Part shown: piece after piece, positions 4,821-5,064 of the stretch
How the letters are laid out: every line of letters begins with the position of its first letter
Numbering within the stretch: the stretch's first letter is position 1
Assembly: GCA_945872325.1 (NCBI GenBank)
Contig: CAMBZY010000278.1
Location: forward strand, 1-5,064
Length of the DNA: 5,064 nt
Direction: 5' to 3'
Source: Candidatus Kuenenia stuttgartensis
GTDB lineage: Bacteria > Planctomycetota > Planctomycetia > Isosphaerales > Isosphaeraceae
Made by a program: the position numbers and the translations under genes
The notes under the pieces: model-generated
Seen by the model: only the letters and a program-made list of their open reading frames with translations
What the model was told of the DNA's origin: nothing
Databases searched by the model: none

Positions 4821-5064
4821 GAAATCAACAGATCGTCAAACCTTCTGAACCTGACATGAACCGGAGACTGTTTTGCCAGTCCACGGCTCTGTCAGCTGGA
4901 TTACTGGTTCTTCCAGCAGACGCCCAGACTGTGCTTCAAGCAGGTCTAACCATCACTAACCCTCTGTCAAGACAGGTCTTGCAAAGGGAAGGCTATGATC
5001 CGGCACACGCTTATGACCACGAGCCCGGCGGATCGAAGCTGGGCTTTGCGAATGTCACAGTCAA
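4817..5064 (+). CDS. Exported protein with Tat-like signal, N-terminal 82 residues only (partial)
   Basis: The ATG at 4817-4819 overlaps the upstream stop as ATGA, which suggests translational coupling in one operon. The frame stays open to the window edge. A second in-frame ATG at 4856 (residue 14) would place the signal at the very N-terminus and may be the true start. Residues 14-38 resemble a twin-arginine signal: NRRLFCQ, a mildly hydrophobic stretch (TALSAGLLVLP), then ADAQ. Many planctomycete genes after PSCyt/DUF1553 genes encode Tat-exported DUF1501 proteins, but the mature part does not show DUF1501 features here. Its segment ITNPLSRQVLQREG, followed by GFANVTV, is faintly like the first strands of sialate O-acetylesterase-type (SGNH) carbohydrate esterases. 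That is a low-confidence guess from about 40 residues. Confidence 0.75.
   Translation, partial: MRNQQIVKPSEPDMNRRLFCQSTALSAGLLVLPADAQTVLQAGLTITNPLSRQVLQREGYDPAHAYDHEPGGSKLGFANVTV

Noticed and set aside
1..5064. CRISPR array, insertion sequence or attachment-site repeats
   Set aside because: No direct repeats with regular spacing, no transposase-like frame and no duplicated tRNA 3' end were found in the window.

Overview
The window looks like planctomycete chromosome. The largest gene encodes a secreted PSCyt1-DUF1549(PSCyt2)-LamG-DUF1553(PSD1) protein, an architecture typical of Planctomycetota. It sits among other exported proteins, and GC content is moderate. The genus cannot be told from the sequence.

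Layout. (1) Bases 1-186, minus strand, hold the start of an exported protein that runs off the left edge. (2) Bases 187-670 hold no convincing gene, only one 9-bp inverted repeat. (3) Bases 671-1187 form a complete RNA transcription unit. It has a sigma70-type promoter (687-715), a leader hairpin at the predicted 5' end, a tRNA-Lys(UUU) gene split inside its anticodon by a 320-nt group I intron (783-1102), and a long terminator hairpin. (4) Bases 1202-1493 form a small monocistronic unit: a possible promoter, a 46-codon very basic protein (1290-1430) and a strong intrinsic terminator. (5) Bases 1621-5064 hold the start of an operon: the 1062-residue cytochrome-like protein, overlapping by 4 bases (ATGA) a Tat-type exported protein that runs off the right edge.

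The most notable element is the intron-split tRNA-Lys. Helices P1 to P9 and the P, Q, R and S core sequences can all be traced. The two exons rejoin to a 73-nt tRNA with a 7-nt anticodon loop. No homing endonuclease is encoded, so the intron relies on its own RNA fold, perhaps helped by host proteins. The large protein and the downstream Tat protein are probably co-expressed and work outside the cytoplasm. Planctomycete proteins of this kind are often suspected of acting on complex polysaccharides, but nothing in the sequence proves a substrate.
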